From NCBI GenBank assembly GCA_964292495.1, contig CAXYVX010000022.1:1-14766 (forward strand): a DNA stretch of 14,766 bases, read 5' to 3'. Positions 12,925 to 14,766 of the stretch are shown here, in pieces (within the stretch, counting starts at the first letter, position 1; each line of letters begins with the position of its first letter). The translations under genes and the position numbers were made by a program. The notes beneath the pieces were generated by a model. The model ran no database searches, was not told the DNA's origin, and saw only the letters and a list, made by a program, of their open reading frames with translations. The stretch comes from CAXYVX01 sp964292495. GTDB taxonomy: Bacteria > Patescibacteriota > Saccharimonadia > Saccharimonadales > Saccharimonadaceae.

Positions 12925-14346
12925 TTATTTTTTTGAAATCTTTTTGCTTTTAGCCACAGTTTTCTTTGAGCTTACCAGCGATTTTTCAATAGCGTTTCGC
13001 GCGGTTTTTTCCTCATCCCAAGGTTCATCAACAACTTTGCCATTTTTCATGCGTGCGATGATTTTTTCCGGGCCCTTTCCGAGCAAAACGACTGTATCGC
13101 CAGCTTTCGCGATTTTCATGGCCTCTTCAATCGCCTTTTTTCGGTCGTCAACAAATTTCACTTCGCCGCCTTTTTTCGCGAAATCTTTCGGTACGCCAGC
13201 CGCCATTTTTTCACTTTGCGCTCGCACATTTCCACGCGCGTCGTCCTCTGTAAAAATCAAAATGTCAGAATATTTCGCGCCGATTTTTCCCATTCCGGCG
13301 GCTTTTGACTGATCGCGAGCGCCCGGCAAACCGAACAAGCTGATCACGCGGCCTTTGGTGGTTTCGCGAATTCCCGGCAGCACGTTTTCAAAAGCATCTG
13401 GCGTGGTCGCAAAATCAATGATGACCGAGAATTTCTGTCCGGCATCCACGCTGTTCATCCGCCCAGCAACGCGCGTTTTCGCGATCCCAGCTTCAATTTC
13501 CTTTCGCGAAAGTCCGTATTTCAAGCCAACAGCGGTCGCCGCCAAAGAATTGTAGACGTTAAATTCGCCCGGAATCTGCGTTTTGATGTGAAATTTCGCG
13601 AGAGACGCGGCTTTCGCTTTGGCGCTAGCGTATTTTTTCGCGAAATTTTCATTCTGTTCGGCGAGCTCTTCCACGAAATTCGCGTTCATTTTTAGGTCAT
13701 ATTCAACACCGGAAGGCGTAAGTTTCACCTTTTCCGCGAAAAGATCCGCGTCCGGATTCGCGAGAGAATACGAAACCGCGTCGCTGGTTTTCCCGGCAAA
13801 ATTCGCGAATTCGTTATCGTCAAAATTGACGATGCCGAGTTTTTTCCCATTGCGTTTTTTCTCCGCTAATGAAAATAATCTCTGTTTTGCGGCGCTGTAT
13901 TTTTCCATTGTTTTGTGATAATCCAAATGATCCGGCGAAAGATTTGTGAAAATCGCCGTGTCAATCGGGATTCCGAAAATTCGCCGTTGAGCCAGAGCGT
14001 GGCTGCTGACTTCCAGCACAACATACTCTACGCCCTTGTCGCGCAATTCCGCCAAATGTTTCTGCAAAACTCCGGCGTCTTCGGTGGTGGCGTGCGCAGT
14101 TTGCGCTTTGATTTCATTCCCATTTCCCCAGCCGATTGTGCTCATCACACCAACTTTATCGCCGAATTTTTCGCGAAGAACGTTAAAAACCATCCAAGTT
14201 GTAGTGGTTTTTCCGTTGGTGCCGGTAATGCCAATCACTTTCATGGCGCTGGCTGGATAGTTGTTTTTGCTCGCGGCGTGAAAGTTTTTCGCGAAAAGAT
14301 ATGGTTTGACTGCTTCATTGTAAAAAGGTAATTTTCTGAAATTCAT
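12925..14346 (-). CDS. murE: MurE-type Mur ligase lacking most of the N-terminal domain
   Basis: 473 residues. MurE adds the third amino acid to UDP-MurNAc-L-Ala-D-Glu in the cytoplasm. Central domain: P-loop TGTNGKTTT (41-49), HATTED (85-90), the EVSSHAL block (112-118), FTNLSPDHLDYH (133-144) and the YSAAKQRLF lysine (K154), which is normally carbamylated. C-terminal domain: VAGRMN (293-298), DFATTPDAFENVL (311-323), FGLPGARDQSKAAGMG (338-353) and the specificity region TEDDARGN (366-373). The P-loop lies about 70 residues earlier than in E. coli MurE, so most of the UDP-binding domain 1 is absent. The tail is Lys-rich. The start lies 6 bases after an extended -10. Confidence 0.9.
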   Translation of the reverse strand: MNFRKLPFYNEAVKPYLFAKNFHAASKNNYPASAMKVIGITGTNGKTTTTWMVFNVLREKFGDKVGVMSTIGWGNGNEIKAQTAHATTEDAGVLQKHLAELRDKGVEYVVLEVSSHALAQRRIFGIPIDTAIFTNLSPDHLDYHKTMEKYSAAKQRLFSLAEKKRNGKKLGIVNFDDNEFANFAGKTSDAVSYSLANPDADLFAEKVKLTPSGVEYDLKMNANFVEELAEQNENFAKKYASAKAKAASLAKFHIKTQIPGEFNVYNSLAATAVGLKYGLSRKEIEAGIAKTRVAGRMNSVDAGQKFSVIIDFATTPDAFENVLPGIRETTKGRVISLFGLPGARDQSKAAGMGKIGAKYSDILIFTEDDARGNVRAQSEKMAAGVPKDFAKKGGEVKFVDDRKKAIEEAMKIAKAGDTVVLLGKGPEKIIARMKNGKVVDEPWDEEKTARNAIEKSLVSSKKTVAKSKKISKK

Positions 14347-14352
14347 ATCCGT

Positions 14353-14361
14353 AGTTTATCA
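14353..14361 (-). promoter_or_regulatory. Extended -10 promoter for murE-HIT-rlmH, leaderless type
   Basis: TGA-TAAACT on the minus strand (-10 at 14353-14358), 6 bases before the murE ATG. CTAACA (14377-14382) at 18 bases could act as a -35. Confidence 0.5.
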
Positions 14362-14407
14362 CTTTTTACGGAAATATGTTAGACTAAAAATATAATAAAG
14401 GAGGAAA

Positions 14408-14746
14408 ATGACAGAAAAATCAGTTTTGATCTCAACAACAGAGAATATACCAGGACACAAAATCACCAAAATTTTCGGCGAAGTTTTTGGAATAACCACG
14501 CGTTCGCGAAATATGTTTTCAACGTTCGGGCAAAGCATGAAAACCATCGTTGGTGGAGAAATTGTTGGATATACAAAATTACAACACATGGCGCGCGACG
14601 AAGCCATCGCGCGTCTGAAATCGGCCGCCGAAGAACGCGGTGCCAATTCGGTCGTGATGATGCGATTTGACAGCAATTCATTCGCGAGCGTCAACGAGGT
14701 AACAGCATACGGAACAGCGGTGTTTATTGAACCGATCGAAAAATAA
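14408..14746 (+). CDS. YbjQ/UPF0145-family protein
   Basis: 112 residues, full family length. The pattern fits YbjQ (heavy-metal-binding domain, PF01906): an N-terminal strand ending in STTENIPGHKI, then GEVFGITTRSRN, a Gly-rich turn (IVGGEIVGYTKL), a helix ARDEAIARLKSAAEERGANSVVMMRFD, and the final strand AYGTAVFIE. The family forms ring-shaped oligomers; its role in bacteria is unclear and metal binding is not shown here. A strong AAAGGAGG Shine-Dalgarno lies just before the ATG. A TATAAT at 14391-14396 is too close to give a useful leader, so the promoter is not settled. Divergent from murE. Confidence 0.92.
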   Translation: MTEKSVLISTTENIPGHKITKIFGEVFGITTRSRNMFSTFGQSMKTIVGGEIVGYTKLQHMARDEAIARLKSAAEERGANSVVMMRFDSNSFASVNEVTAYGTAVFIEPIEK

Positions 14747-14766
14747 TTTTCGCGATATTGTAAAGC

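Larger units (their letters stand above)
466..14510. repeat. Highly iterated octamer palindrome TTCGCGAA
   Basis: About 58 perfect copies by hand count between these coordinates, dispersed through coding sequence in all three reading phases and in three gene gaps (2757-2764, 8359-8366, 11358-11365). Copies are usually flanked by T on the left and A on the right, giving longer forms such as TTTTCGCGAAAA. It resembles in style the HIP1 octamer of cyanobacteria but has a different sequence. Confidence 0.93.

Noticed and set aside
14391..14396. TATAAT as the promoter of the YbjQ-family gene
   Set aside because: It would leave only about 5 bases of leader and cut into the strong Shine-Dalgarno; no matching -35 is seen, so it was not annotated.
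466..14510. TTCGCGAA as a classical DNA uptake sequence or CRISPR-type repeat
   Set aside because: It is too dense and palindromic for the known uptake sequences and has no regular spacing or spacers; uptake stays only as one hypothesis.

Overview
The window looks like a compact chromosomal segment of a Patescibacteria (CPR) bacterium, most probably Candidatus Saccharibacteria (TM7). I infer this from the gene set, the very tight packing (no gap between genes exceeds about 175 bases), the short MurE that lacks most of its N-terminal domain, a DnaG that has lost its zinc ligands, and frequent promoters that appear to start mRNAs directly at the ATG. No database search was possible, so the taxonomic call is inference. 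Stop codons TAA, TAG and TGA are all used as stops, which argues against the recoded-UGA lineages (SR1/Gracilibacteria). I see no tRNA, rRNA, IS element or CRISPR array.

Layout. At 1-830 there are two small exported or membrane proteins of unknown function on the minus strand, the first cut by the window edge. At 899-2737 lies dnaG (minus). It is divergent from a plus-strand Gln/Pro-rich single-pass membrane protein (2792-3739). At 3742-6520 a minus-strand cluster reads, in transcription order, an acidic unknown protein, an unknown protein with a GNAT-like tail, oligoribonuclease orn, and an MmcQ/YjbR-family protein. At 6568-8331 is argS. At 8376-9409 is a translationally coupled pair: a two-pass small membrane protein, then a membrane-anchored tyrosine/serine phosphatase. 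At 9442-9571 is a plus-strand short transcription unit with a consensus promoter and terminator, converging on pyrG (9564-11195). Upstream of pyrG (11268-11337) is a second short terminated unit. At 11370-12000 are two tandem, diverged paralogues encoding small membrane-anchored proteins. At 12072-14346 is an operon murE-HIT-rlmH (minus), divergent from a YbjQ-family gene at 14408-14746.

How the genes fit together. The recognised genes are core functions: primer synthesis (dnaG), RNA turnover (orn), arginine charging (argS), CTP synthesis (pyrG), 23S rRNA methylation (rlmH) and peptidoglycan stem-peptide synthesis (murE). Between them sit small membrane or exported proteins with no recognised function. 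Two global features run across the whole window. The octamer palindrome TTCGCGAA occurs about 58 times by hand count (one per roughly 255 bases, against about 0.2 expected by chance). Transcription-unit-leading genes repeatedly show an extended -10 box exactly 6 bases before the ATG, implying leaderless mRNAs, whereas most genes inside operons carry Shine-Dalgarno sites or ATGA overlaps.
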